Positions 34,277-41,800 of a stretch of 64,000 bases of DNA are shown here, piece after piece (the first letter of the stretch is position 1; every line of letters starts with the position of its first letter). The notes under the pieces were generated by a model. The model worked only from the letters and a program-made list of their open reading frames with translations, had not been told where the DNA came from and made no database searches. The translations under genes were made by a program, and so were the position numbers. The stretch is taken from assembly GCF_015234585.1 (NCBI RefSeq), contig NZ_JADFCM010000008.1, positions 1,674,001-1,738,000 on the forward strand, read 5' to 3'. This DNA is from Pseudalkalibacillus hwajinpoensis. Lineage in GTDB: Bacteria; Bacillota; Bacilli; Bacillales; Guptibacillaceae.

Positions 34277-34810
34277 ATGAAAACCTTATTAATCGATATG
34301 GATTCGGTTATATGTGACCTTATGTCTGAATGGCACCGGAGATACAATCATGATTACAATGACGACTTGTCTGTTGAGAAACTTGAATGCTGGCGATCTG
34401 AAGACTATGTAAAAAATGAGTGTGGAGATAAAATTTATGAATACCTTGATCAGCCAGGTCTATTTCTTCAACTCAAGCCTCTACCACATGCTATTGAAGT
34501 AATGGAACGTCTTTCATCCGTGTATGACGTAATGATTGTCACGAGTAGCCGTACATATGCTTACACTGAAAAAGAACAATGGGTAGAAAAACACCTTCCG
34601 TTTATCGGCAAAAGAAATTTGATTTTCTCGCATAGAAAAGAAATGATTCGCGGAGATTTATTATTTGATGATGCTCCTCACAACCTCATCGCATTTAAAA
34701 ATTCAGGGAGAATGGCCATTGCGATGAACTATCGTTATAATCAATATGTCGACGTCCCTCGCGTGAATAACTGGTTGGAATTTGAAGAGTGGCTTTCAAC
34801 ATGGAAGTGA
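34277..34810 (+). CDS. 5'(3')-deoxyribonucleotidase (NT5C family, HAD fold)
   Basis: 177 residues. HAD motif I is IDMDSVICDL (residues 4-13; the nucleophile Asp and Asp+2 are present, Gly is Ser), motif II is VTSSRTYAY and motif III/IV is GDLLFDDAPHN. Relatives remove phosphate from deoxyribonucleotides such as dUMP and dTMP. The ATG at 34277 has GAAGTGAG upstream; an ATG at 34253 has none. It is followed after 10 bases by the TrxR-like gene, so both share the LexA-box promoter. Confidence 0.82.
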   Translation: MKTLLIDMDSVICDLMSEWHRRYNHDYNDDLSVEKLECWRSEDYVKNECGDKIYEYLDQPGLFLQLKPLPHAIEVMERLSSVYDVMIVTSSRTYAYTEKEQWVEKHLPFIGKRNLIFSHRKEMIRGDLLFDDAPHNLIAFKNSGRMAIAMNYRYNQYVDVPRVNNWLEFEEWLSTWK

Positions 34811-34820
34811 GGGTACAGTG

Positions 34821-35735
34821 GTGACTCAACGAACAGATTTGCTAATAATCGGTGGAGGACCCGCTGGAATTTCTGCTGGAATATGGGCTAAAAGACTAGG
34901 CATTAATCATTTATTGCTTGAAGCAAAGGATAGCCTTGGGGGGCAATTAAGTACAATCTATAATCAAATTGTAGACTACCCAGGTATGGTGGTTGCAAAC
35001 GGTCAGGTTCTACAGGAACAGTTCATAAAACATGCTGAGGAAATCAAATGTGATTATGTTACAAACACTTGCGTTAAGTCGATCGATTGGACTAATCGGA
35101 TACTTCAAACAGCAGAAGGCAATTCATATACATTTCGCTCTTTGCTTATTGCTTCAGGGTCTTCCCCACGTAGGCTAGATGTTCCTGGTGAACAAGAAAT
35201 GATCGAGCAAAATGAAGTATACTCGGCAACTCGAGATAAATTGAAATTCAAAGGCAAACATGTTGCTGTAATCGGGGGCGGAGACCGCGCATTCGAAGGA
35301 GCTCTTCTTCTTGCTGAAGCTGGGGCTCAAGTTACACTAATACATCGTTCTGATTGTTTTAAAGCTCGTAAGGAATACAAAGAACCTGTCATGCTCCACC
35401 CTAACATCGACATACTTACAAAAACATTTATTACACAAATAGATGGAAAAGGAAAGAAGAAACTATTCCTCGCTGACGAAGATCATCACTTTACAATGGT
35501 GGTAGATGGTCTGTTCATTCGAATTGGTGTTAAACCAAACACTGAACCTTACGAGGATGGCATTGACGTCGATCAGGAAGGATACATTCGATGCAACCCT
35601 TATGGTGAAACATCTCTGCCATTCGTCTATGCTGCAGGAGATGTTTGCACTAGACCGCTGTTATCAAGTATCGCCTCCTCAGTTGGACAAGGAATGACCT
35701 CTGTCAAACAGCTATCGTTCTTTCTTGAAAATTAA
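34821..35735 (+). CDS. Thioredoxin-reductase-fold flavoprotein lacking the CxxC
   Basis: 304 residues. FAD motif LLIIGGGPAGISAGIWAKRL (6-25), GGQLSTIYNQIVDYPG as in TrxR, NADPH motif VAVIGGGDRAFEGALLLAE (about 148-166) and the FAD end YAAGDVCTRPLLSSIASSVGQG. The redox centre, normally CATCDG, reads SATRDK: both cysteines are replaced, so it cannot reduce thioredoxin in the usual way. It may be a ferredoxin-NADP reductase-like or other NAD(P)H oxidoreductase. GTG at 34821 has GAGGG 7 bases upstream; GTG at 34818 is equally in frame. Confidence 0.8.
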   Translation: MTQRTDLLIIGGGPAGISAGIWAKRLGINHLLLEAKDSLGGQLSTIYNQIVDYPGMVVANGQVLQEQFIKHAEEIKCDYVTNTCVKSIDWTNRILQTAEGNSYTFRSLLIASGSSPRRLDVPGEQEMIEQNEVYSATRDKLKFKGKHVAVIGGGDRAFEGALLLAEAGAQVTLIHRSDCFKARKEYKEPVMLHPNIDILTKTFITQIDGKGKKKLFLADEDHHFTMVVDGLFIRIGVKPNTEPYEDGIDVDQEGYIRCNPYGETSLPFVYAAGDVCTRPLLSSIASSVGQGMTSVKQLSFFLEN

Positions 35736-35759
35736 AAAAGGACCCTGAGGTCCTTTTTT
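35734..35759 (+). terminator. Terminator of the nucleotidase-flavoprotein operon
   Basis: AAAAAAGGACC, loop CTGA, GGTCCTTTTTT. The palindrome could also serve the convergent dac gene. Confidence 0.88.
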
Positions 35760-35789
35760 AGTTTTCAATGTTAGGTTTGAAAGTTGATT

Positions 35790-36998
35790 TTAAGGAAAAG
35801 TTCGATGTCTTTTTTGAGAAGAGTGACTTCTTCCAAAAAATAAAGAAAGTAAAATTACCACAAAAACGCCGATCCCAAAATAGAAAATGTTTTCACTAGA
35901 CAGCAATGATGCTGTTTCCTCATCTTTTACTTTTGCTGCTGGTTTTGTTTCAGTTTCCACTATTGTCGCATCTTTGTCTTCTTCTAAAGAATTCACTTCA
36001 AGAAAATCAGCATCCAGAATGGAGACATATGAATCCCCTTTACTTTCAAGAATATTGTTATCAGATATGGTAAGATCTAGCTCGTCATCTCCAACTTGAT
36101 AAAGGGTCATATCCTCAGAAAGACTATATTCCTCATTATTTCCAAATCCTAATTCAGTCCCCTTCTTAAACTCAACCGGCGTGAAAGCATTAAACCCATA
36201 GTTAAGCATGGATAATGTGTCCTGATAAGCGATTTGATCATCGTTTGCTTTCATCGTAACAGCAATCAATTCTTGACCGTCTTTTGATGCGGTTGTCACT
36301 AAAGTGAAGCCAGACTCTGAGACATACCCATTTTTTCCACCTGTAACAAAATCATAATCGAGTAAGAGTCGATGATGGTTAATAAGCGTCGTTTCCCAAT
36401 CTTCTCCAACCCATTCTAATTTTTTGATTCCTATCACAGATCGAAACTGCTCATTTTTCATGGCGTACTGTGTTATTCTAGCCATATCTTCTGCAGTCGT
36501 TACATGATTCTCATTAAAAAGTCCATTTGGGTTAACAAAATTCGTATTTTTGACACCAATTTCTTCACGTAAAAATTCGTTCATATCTTCAGAAAACGAT
36601 TCCACGCTTCCACTTAAATGCTCAGCTATAGCGATTGCAGCATCATTTCCGGAATTAACCATCATTCCTTTAACTAATTTTTCTAACGAAACGATTTCTC
36701 CTTCTTTCAAATACACCCTAGTACCATCTGCTTTACGTGCACGCTCGCTTACCGTTACCATATCATCCATCTCTCCGGATTTAACAGCCATAAATGCAGT
36801 CACAATTTTTGTAATACTCGCTGGGTACATTTCGTCATCGCCATTCTTATTAAAAAGAATTTGTCCTGTTTTGCCATCGATCAGTATAGCGGTTTCGCTT
36901 CTTACATTTGGTGGTTCCTGTGCTTGCGTTACTGATGGAAATAAGCTTACAGTTAAACATATGACCATTATAAGATACGAATAGTGTTTTAGAATCAT
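35790..36998 (-). CDS. Serine-type D-Ala-D-Ala carboxypeptidase (DacF/PBP5-like)
   Basis: 402 residues. Signal peptide to about residue 26 (SVTQA), then the S11 domain: SxxK as SITK (61-64), SGN (116-118) and the third motif KNG (222-224) where KTG is usual. A C-terminal domain follows, and the end is a membrane segment FYFGIGVFVVILLSLFFG plus a basic tail, replacing the usual amphipathic anchor. It trims stem peptides of peptidoglycan. AGAGGAG lies 5 bases before the ATG. It is not next to the spoIIA genes as dacF would be, so a symbol is not given. Confidence 0.88.
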   Translation of the reverse strand: MILKHYSYLIMVICLTVSLFPSVTQAQEPPNVRSETAILIDGKTGQILFNKNGDDEMYPASITKIVTAFMAVKSGEMDDMVTVSERARKADGTRVYLKEGEIVSLEKLVKGMMVNSGNDAAIAIAEHLSGSVESFSEDMNEFLREEIGVKNTNFVNPNGLFNENHVTTAEDMARITQYAMKNEQFRSVIGIKKLEWVGEDWETTLINHHRLLLDYDFVTGGKNGYVSESGFTLVTTASKDGQELIAVTMKANDDQIAYQDTLSMLNYGFNAFTPVEFKKGTELGFGNNEEYSLSEDMTLYQVGDDELDLTISDNNILESKGDSYVSILDADFLEVNSLEEDKDATIVETETKPAAKVKDEETASLLSSENIFYFGIGVFVVILLSLFFGRSHSSQKRHRTFP

Positions 36999-37239
36999 GG
37001 AAGCTCCTCTTTCTTTAAAATGCTATTTAAACTGTTCGTTACATATTTTCATACATTGTCTAGTATAAAAGACCTGATCCGTTTTCTATTATAGCTAAGA
37101 GTGGTAAAACAGAAAATACTTATTTCTTTATACCCTCCTTAATAACTTTTAATATAAAAGTATTGGAATGAACTAATTTTTCATTTTCTTATTTATTTGT
37201 GAATCCTAAATTTGATAGAAGTAAAAATCAATTCAACCA

Positions 37240-37264
37240 TAATAAAAACCGCTCAGGGCGGTTT
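37240..37264 (-). terminator. Terminator of the 54-residue protein gene
   Basis: AAACCGC, loop CCTGA, GCGGTTT then TTATT on the minus strand, immediately after the stop codon. Confidence 0.75.
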
Positions 37265-37266
37265 AG

Positions 37267-37431
37267 TTAAGAAGCATACGATCCTTTCCACTGCTCTACC
37301 ATGGTTTGAGGGGCACTCCAGCAGACCCAGGATACAAGCACTTTATTTTCTTCAGATATCACCAACCAATATTCCAACCTTCTTTTATCGAGGTTTTGAT
37401 AAAATCCTGTCTTAGTAATAAAGCGATCCAT
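37267..37431 (-). CDS. Small conserved-looking protein, 54 residues
   Basis: The ATG at 37431 has a good GGAGGG site 8 bases upstream and a terminator follows the stop. The protein is Trp- and Tyr-rich (RRLEYWLVISEENKVLVSWV), basic at the N-terminus and without membrane segments. I do not recognise it. Good translation and termination signals argue that it is a real gene. Confidence 0.6.
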   Translation of the reverse strand: MDRFITKTGFYQNLDKRRLEYWLVISEENKVLVSWVCWSAPQTMVEQWKGSYAS

Positions 37432-37605
37432 TCTTATATCCCTCCAGTTCATTAGTCTCTAAATAACATATTCGTCACCTAAATACAGAACCCTCTAAAT
37501 TTTCAGAAAATGAATGTCTCAGTAACTACCAAAAAGTTCCTATATTAAGATTGTATATCATTCTTTACTCCTGAGCATTATATTAGTCAAGGAGGTGTAC
37601 ACAAC

Positions 37606-37809
37606 ATGGCAAACAACAATAGCTCAAACAATCTGGTAGTCCCTGGTGTACAACAGGCTTTAGATCAAATGAAGTACGAAATTGCTAGCGAATTCGGCGT
37701 TCAACTTGGCCCAGACTCCACTGCTCGCTCTAACGGTTCTGTTGGAGGAGAAATCACTAAGCGCCTTGTCCAAATGGCTGAACAGCAAATGGGCGGCGGA
37801 AGCTACTAA
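37606..37809 (+). CDS. Alpha/beta-type small acid-soluble spore protein
   Basis: 67 residues with all family marks: the first GPR protease region [13 protein letters not shown] (25-37) and the second block [18 protein letters not shown] (44-61). These proteins coat and protect spore DNA and are degraded at germination. AAGGAGG lies 9 bases before the ATG. Expression by sigma-G in the forespore is expected; I do not see a perfect sigma-G promoter. The exact ssp paralogue is not assigned. Confidence 0.95.
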   Translation: MANNNSSNNLVVPGVQQALDQMKYEIASEFGVQLGPDSTARSNGSVGGEITKRLVQMAEQQMGGGSY

Positions 37810-37835
37810 TCACCAACTGCATAGTATGGATATAG

Positions 37836-37862
37836 AGGGCGGAGCAATCCGCCTTCTTCTTT
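37836..37862 (+). terminator. Terminator of the SASP gene
   Basis: GGCGGA, loop GCAA, TCCGCC then TTCTTCTTTATT. Confidence 0.75.
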
Positions 37863-38361
37863 ATTCTCCAAGTAATGTTGAAGTTTGTACAGCATGTGCA
37901 ATTAACTCCGAAAGATCACTTATTTGATCTTCATTAATTCGACGGTTAAATTCTAAAACAATGTGAGTCTTTAATTGTTCCTCATCCTCGTATGGGAAAG
38001 ATATCGTTTGTCGGATAGCAGGTCGATAACCCCAAATACTTCGGATATCTTCTTCAATCTGTTCACAGTCCTCTGCATCGGATATCGCAACATCAAACAG
38101 AATTTTGATTTCACATCCTGCTTGAACATGCTCTAGCTTAAGCTGCTCCGCACTGAAATTAGCTAGATCAGCAAAAAGTTCGATCGTTACATTCACATGC
38201 TCATTTTCACTAAACTCTACTTGATACTTTCTTGAAAGAGAAGCTAAATCAACCAGATCTTTTCGATTGATGATCGAGATCTCACCATCAAGATCTCGAT
38301 CATATAGCTCTCCCTCAAGAACTACTTTTACATTCTCATATATAGTTGGATCAAACATCAT
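37861..38361 (-). CDS. Conserved-type hypothetical protein, 166 residues
   Basis: Acidic, soluble, alternating strands and helices with no cysteine motif (starts MMFDPTIYENVKVVLEGELYD; ends ISDLSELIAHAVQTSTLLGE). I do not recognise a family. GGAGGGGG lies 5 bases before the first ATG. It is followed closely upstream by the zinc-ribbon gene on the same strand (51-base gap), so they may be expressed together. Confidence 0.7.
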   Translation of the reverse strand: MMFDPTIYENVKVVLEGELYDRDLDGEISIINRKDLVDLASLSRKYQVEFSENEHVNVTIELFADLANFSAEQLKLEHVQAGCEIKILFDVAISDAEDCEQIEEDIRSIWGYRPAIRQTISFPYEDEEQLKTHIVLEFNRRINEDQISDLSELIAHAVQTSTLLGE

Positions 38362-38412
38362 GTCCCCCTCCTTGCTTTCTCACTATATCATGAATAAAGG
38401 AGGGAAAAGTCA

Positions 38413-38667
38413 TTAAGAATTAGCACGTGGATGTGATCGAGCAAATTGAATAAAGGTTTCTTCGTCTCCAATTTCGCCACAAGCCCCACATTGAACTCGT
38501 ATACTTGGTCCTTTATAAACCATATGGAATGGATCAGCTTTCCCCTCTTCTATAATAGACATCACTTCTCCAGATTGAGGATCTAATTTAACTGAAGTCG
38601 CTTTTTGCTCAATTTTATTAAATCTCATTCGATTGGTTTTACATCTTGGGCACAAATACGCAGTCAT
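38413..38667 (-). CDS. Small zinc-ribbon protein, 84 residues
   Basis: Two CxxC knuckles, CPRC near the N-terminus and CGAC at about residue 58, form a probable zinc ribbon; between them lies TSVKLDPQSGEVMSIIEEGK. No known family is recalled. The ATG at 38667 is preceded by AGGGAG; an upstream in-frame ATG at 38700 has no site. It sits in the ypp region between a hypothetical gene and yppE. Confidence 0.72.
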   Translation of the reverse strand: MTAYLCPRCKTNRMRFNKIEQKATSVKLDPQSGEVMSIIEEGKADPFHMVYKGPSIRVQCGACGEIGDEETFIQFARSHPRANS

Positions 38668-38747
38668 AAACTCACTCCCTTTTTCTTTAGTGTTACTCAA
38701 AAAAAGGGAAATTTATTCATTTTAGTATGGTATGTGAAATTAACTTT

Positions 38748-38771
38748 TAAAAAACGAGTCTCAAGCTCGTT
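38748..38771 (-). terminator. Terminator of yppE
   Basis: AACGAG, 7-base loop, CTCGTT followed by TTTTAAAAG on the minus strand; the stem overlaps the yppE stop codon. Confidence 0.7.
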
Positions 38772-39132
38772 ATGTTACTTGCTCAATTATTTTTTCAAGT
38801 ACATATTCAACAGATTGGACACGCTCATTAAATTTCTTAGGTCCAGTATCCTTCTGCCACGCCACAACTGAAACCATTTCGATATTTTCGAATGTATTTT
38901 TTATTTGAATCGGATATAAATATTTAGGTTTGTTTTCCATTACCCATGCTCTTGCTAATGGCTCCCATACCTTCAAAATCTCAAGTGCTCGATCGGCAAA
39001 AGGTTTCACTTCTTCATAGAAGTTAACTTTGTACGTATCAAGATGTGTGCGAGTAGTATATTGAACCCTCGCTTCTTCATTTATTGTGATTAGCTGCTTT
39101 GTTAGCTTTAGTAATTTTTGTGTATCTTCCAT
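38770..39132 (-). CDS. yppE: YppE family protein (DUF1798)
   Basis: 120 residues, a helical-bundle protein as in B. subtilis YppE. Typical features are YTTRTHLDTYKVNFYEEVKPFAD (about 27-49), WEPLARAWV and KYLYPIQIKNTFENIEMVSVVAWQKDT split over 70-100. Function unknown, cytoplasmic. GGGGTG lies 6 bases before the ATG at 39132. Position near yppC and recU agrees with the B. subtilis order. Confidence 0.88.
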   Translation of the reverse strand: MEDTQKLLKLTKQLITINEEARVQYTTRTHLDTYKVNFYEEVKPFADRALEILKVWEPLARAWVMENKPKYLYPIQIKNTFENIEMVSVVAWQKDTGPKKFNERVQSVEYVLEKIIEQVT

Positions 39133-39187
39133 TTCATTCACCCCTACTCCCTTATCCTACCATACTCACTGGTCACCAAACACATAC

Positions 39188-39218
39188 AAAAACCTTATAT
39201 CCATTTAGGACATAAGGT
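39188..39218 (-). terminator. Terminator of the racA-like gene
   Basis: ACCTTATGTCC, loop TAAAT, GGATATAAGGT (one mismatch) then TTTTG on the minus strand. Confidence 0.7.
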
Positions 39219-39239
39219 CAGAAGGGAACGTAAAGATCT

Positions 39240-39734
39240 CTAGAAACTGAATAAACTCATGATCCAGGGACGCTTGCCTTTGCCCGTCGACTGACCTACT
39301 GCCTCTTGTATTGAAGTATGATCCTCAAGCTCAGATAATTTTTCTTCTAATGAAGAAACTTTCTTTACTAGCTCTTCCAGTTCAGATCGATGCTGAAGAA
39401 CTTGAACGGTGATAACCTCATTAGCTTTTTCATCCAACTGTCGCTCAAGCTGTTCCAGCCTTACTGAGAAGCGATCTAACCTTTGCTCAAACCGTTCCGG
39501 TGATACCATTGCTACTTTTGAATTGTTTTTACCAGCTGATTTAATTTTCTCCATTGAGTAACCCCTTCTTAAATCGTTTTTAATCGATTTTAGCTCCTCA
39601 AGTGTTTCATTAGAAAATAAAAAGTGGCCAAGTTCATTCTTCTCACATGATAGGTCAAAATACTTAACCCAACGCTGAACAGTAGTAGGGTTTACACCAA
39701 GTTCATCCGAAACTTGCTTTGTTTTTAATAACAT
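39240..39734 (-). CDS. racA: RacA-like chromosome-anchoring protein
   Basis: 164 residues. An N-terminal MerR-type helix-turn-helix (VSDELGVNPTTVQRWVKYFD, 8-27, then NELGHFLF) as in RacA, a central coiled coil (about 80-140; RFSVRLEQLERQLDEKANEV), and a short C-terminal end rich in aromatic and hydrophobic residues (RPWIMSLFSF). RacA binds origin-proximal DNA and tethers it to DivIVA at the cell pole at sporulation onset. The protein is slightly shorter than B. subtilis RacA and at a different locus; a generic MerR-HTH coiled-coil protein is the alternative. Confidence 0.7.
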   Translation of the reverse strand: MLLKTKQVSDELGVNPTTVQRWVKYFDLSCEKNELGHFLFSNETLEELKSIKNDLRRGYSMEKIKSAGKNNSKVAMVSPERFEQRLDRFSVRLEQLERQLDEKANEVITVQVLQHRSELEELVKKVSSLEEKLSELEDHTSIQEAVGQSTGKGKRPWIMSLFSF

Positions 39735-39945
39735 GCAATCCCATCCCCTCTGTCATTCTCAGGCCTTCGCCTGTTAGTTTGTATACGTAATATTCGCCTT
39801 TCTTTTTTGTTTGCCTTCTCCGTTGACAAAACTAGTACGGTTTCGGCAAAGGTAGTGGTTTAATGCTAAAGGAAAAGGATTTCGACAATGAATAGGAATG
39901 TTTTTGTAACATCTGCTCAAACTAAAGTAAGGAGGTGTCAAAATA

Positions 39946-40059
39946 ATGACCAAAAAGCAAAAACTTGATCAAACAAAACGTAAGGGTAAAACTGAGGAAG
40001 AAACTAGAACTGGATATGGAAATAAGAAAATGGAAGGACCAGATCGACCTTCCACTTAA
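39946..40059 (+). CDS. Small hydrophilic protein, 37 residues, possibly spore-associated
   Basis: Starts MTKKQKLDQTKRKGKTEEE and ends GNKKMEGPDRPST, highly charged like minor acid-soluble spore proteins, though I cannot name one. A strong AAGGAGG site lies 10 bases before the ATG, and a terminator follows the stop, so it is very probably expressed. Confidence 0.65.
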   Translation: MTKKQKLDQTKRKGKTEEETRTGYGNKKMEGPDRPST

Positions 40060-40086
40060 AAGCAGGGCTATTTCCTGCTTTTTTGT
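40057..40086. terminator. Bidirectional terminator between the 37-residue gene and yppC
   Basis: AAAAGCAGG, loop, CCTGCTTTT followed by TTG; it overlaps the stop regions of both convergent genes. Confidence 0.8.
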
Positions 40087-41030
40087 ATGAGCAGATTTTC
40101 CACTTCCATCGCAATTCTGATCTGACTTCTCTTTCTTTCATACCAATCTGAAATGAGAACTTTATCTGGTAATTCCGATTCAACTTTCATCATTTTTTTT
40201 ACTAGTAATTGACCTCTAAACCAATCTTTCTTATCCTGTTGATGATGAGGAATAATTGGATAAACCTGTCTTAACATTGGTCCCTCTCTTCTTTTCCCCA
40301 TGAACCTTTCATAATCGTAGCGTGATCCCGTTGGAGCAACTTTCATTGCAAAATGATAAAATGCACTAAAATAATTAGGATGAAAGAGGAGCTTAGCTAA
40401 GCTTTTTCCTAGCTTAATTCGGTTACGCGTATGACGAAAACCACTAACTGATAAACCAAATAGCTCTCCCCTCACTGTCGGAAAAAGAACTGTGCTAAAA
40501 TGGAACCAATCTTGAACGGTGAATAGCAATGAATGAAATACCTTCTTAGCATATAAATGATGTTCCATAAGCGGTCCTTCAATCACGTGCTGCTCATTAA
40601 TAATTAACGCCGTCATTAAACGATCCTGATCACCCAACTCAAGAAAAGTTTTCCATTCTTCTAACATAAAGCATGATATTCCAAGATCTCTACCAAAATG
40701 AAAGAAGGAAGTGTTTGCTTTCTTTCCTAGCTCATAGAGCAATAGCTGTGGGGCTGCATCTGCAAATATGATCCAATTTGCTCGTTCATATGCGAGGAAT
40801 AACTTTATTAATTGCTCTTCCTTGATTGCCTTAGGAAACCATTCTCCTTGTAAGTCAGTCATACTCCAACCGGCATTTCTAGAAACCATTGCGGCGAGGA
40901 ACGACCATTTTATTTCTGGATTCCGATTGAAAAATTCCTGATAAAATACGGTACGTGAAATATTGTCAATGTTCCATTTTTCTATCGCTTTTGTGATTGT
41001 TTTAGGGACGTTCTCCACAATTTTTTTCAC
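40068..41030 (-). CDS. yppC: YppC family protein (DUF2515)
   Basis: 320 residues, cytoplasmic and mostly helical. Family blocks include SRTVFYQEFFNRNPEIKWSF, AAMVSRNAGWSMTDLQGEW, FLAYERANWIIFADAAPQLL and YPIIPHHQQDKKDWFRGQLL. Function unknown. It lies next to and divergent from recU, as in B. subtilis. The frame opens with GTG at 41030, where the ribosome site would overlap; GTG at 41018 has AGGTG 9 bases upstream and may be the true start. Confidence 0.87.
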   Translation of the reverse strand: MKKIVENVPKTITKAIEKWNIDNISRTVFYQEFFNRNPEIKWSFLAAMVSRNAGWSMTDLQGEWFPKAIKEEQLIKLFLAYERANWIIFADAAPQLLLYELGKKANTSFFHFGRDLGISCFMLEEWKTFLELGDQDRLMTALIINEQHVIEGPLMEHHLYAKKVFHSLLFTVQDWFHFSTVLFPTVRGELFGLSVSGFRHTRNRIKLGKSLAKLLFHPNYFSAFYHFAMKVAPTGSRYDYERFMGKRREGPMLRQVYPIIPHHQQDKKDWFRGQLLVKKMMKVESELPDKVLISDWYERKRSQIRIAMEVENLLIQKSRK

Positions 41031-41116
41031 CTGCTTGAAACATTTTTGTCGTACAACTCGTAATAAGTAAAGTAAAATAGATTCAGTGCACCTTTTATAC
41101 AGAAAGGATGGTTAAC

Positions 41117-41722
41117 GTGCCGATTCGATATCCGAACGGAAAGCCGTACGTCCCTTCGGCTCAGAATCAGCTAGCAAGTCAGAAACAAAAAACATACAGC
41201 AATCGCGGTATGACATTAGAGGAAGATATTAATCATAGTAATACGTATTATCTCTCAACAGGCAAAGCTGTTATACACAAAAAGCCTACGCCTGTTCAAA
41301 TTGTTAACGTTGATTACCCCAAACGAAGCGCAGCCGTGATAAAGGAGGCCTACTTTAAGCAGGCATCTACAACTGATTATAATGGCGTATACAAAGGCAG
41401 ATATGTGGATTTTGAAGCGAAGGAAACAAAAAACAAAACAGCTTTTCCATTAAGTAACTTTCATCAACATCAAATTGAACATATGAAACAAGTTCATGAG
41501 CATAACGGAATATGCTTTGTGCTTTTACGTTTTTCAATCACTGACGAAGTTTTCTTAATGGATGCCGCTATGCTCTTTTCCCACTGGGAAACAATGAAAA
41601 ATGGTGGAAGAAAATCCATAAAAAAAGAAGAGATTGAAAAGCAGGGAACGCTTATTCCTTATACCTATCAACCGCGCATTGACTATATCAAAATTATTGA
41701 TAAAATGTACTTCAGTTATTAA
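41117..41722 (+). CDS. recU: Holliday junction resolvase RecU
   Basis: 201 residues. The nuclease core is intact: [12 protein letters not shown] (with the catalytic Glu), [45 protein letters not shown] (split over 75-108, catalytic Asp, Glu and Lys) and [11 protein letters not shown]. It cuts Holliday junctions and modulates RecA. GTG at 41117 gives the usual start PIRYPNGK with AAAGG 9 bases upstream; the ATG at 41108 touches that site. It is followed by ponA in the same operon, as in B. subtilis. Confidence 0.93.
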   Translation: MPIRYPNGKPYVPSAQNQLASQKQKTYSNRGMTLEEDINHSNTYYLSTGKAVIHKKPTPVQIVNVDYPKRSAAVIKEAYFKQASTTDYNGVYKGRYVDFEAKETKNKTAFPLSNFHQHQIEHMKQVHEHNGICFVLLRFSITDEVFLMDAAMLFSHWETMKNGGRKSIKKEEIEKQGTLIPYTYQPRIDYIKIIDKMYFSY

Positions 41723-41800
41723 ACAATTGGTTTTAATTCATAAAATGAAGGATTCATTCGAATCCTATTAACAGTACAGGCTTGAAAGGCAGGAATATTC

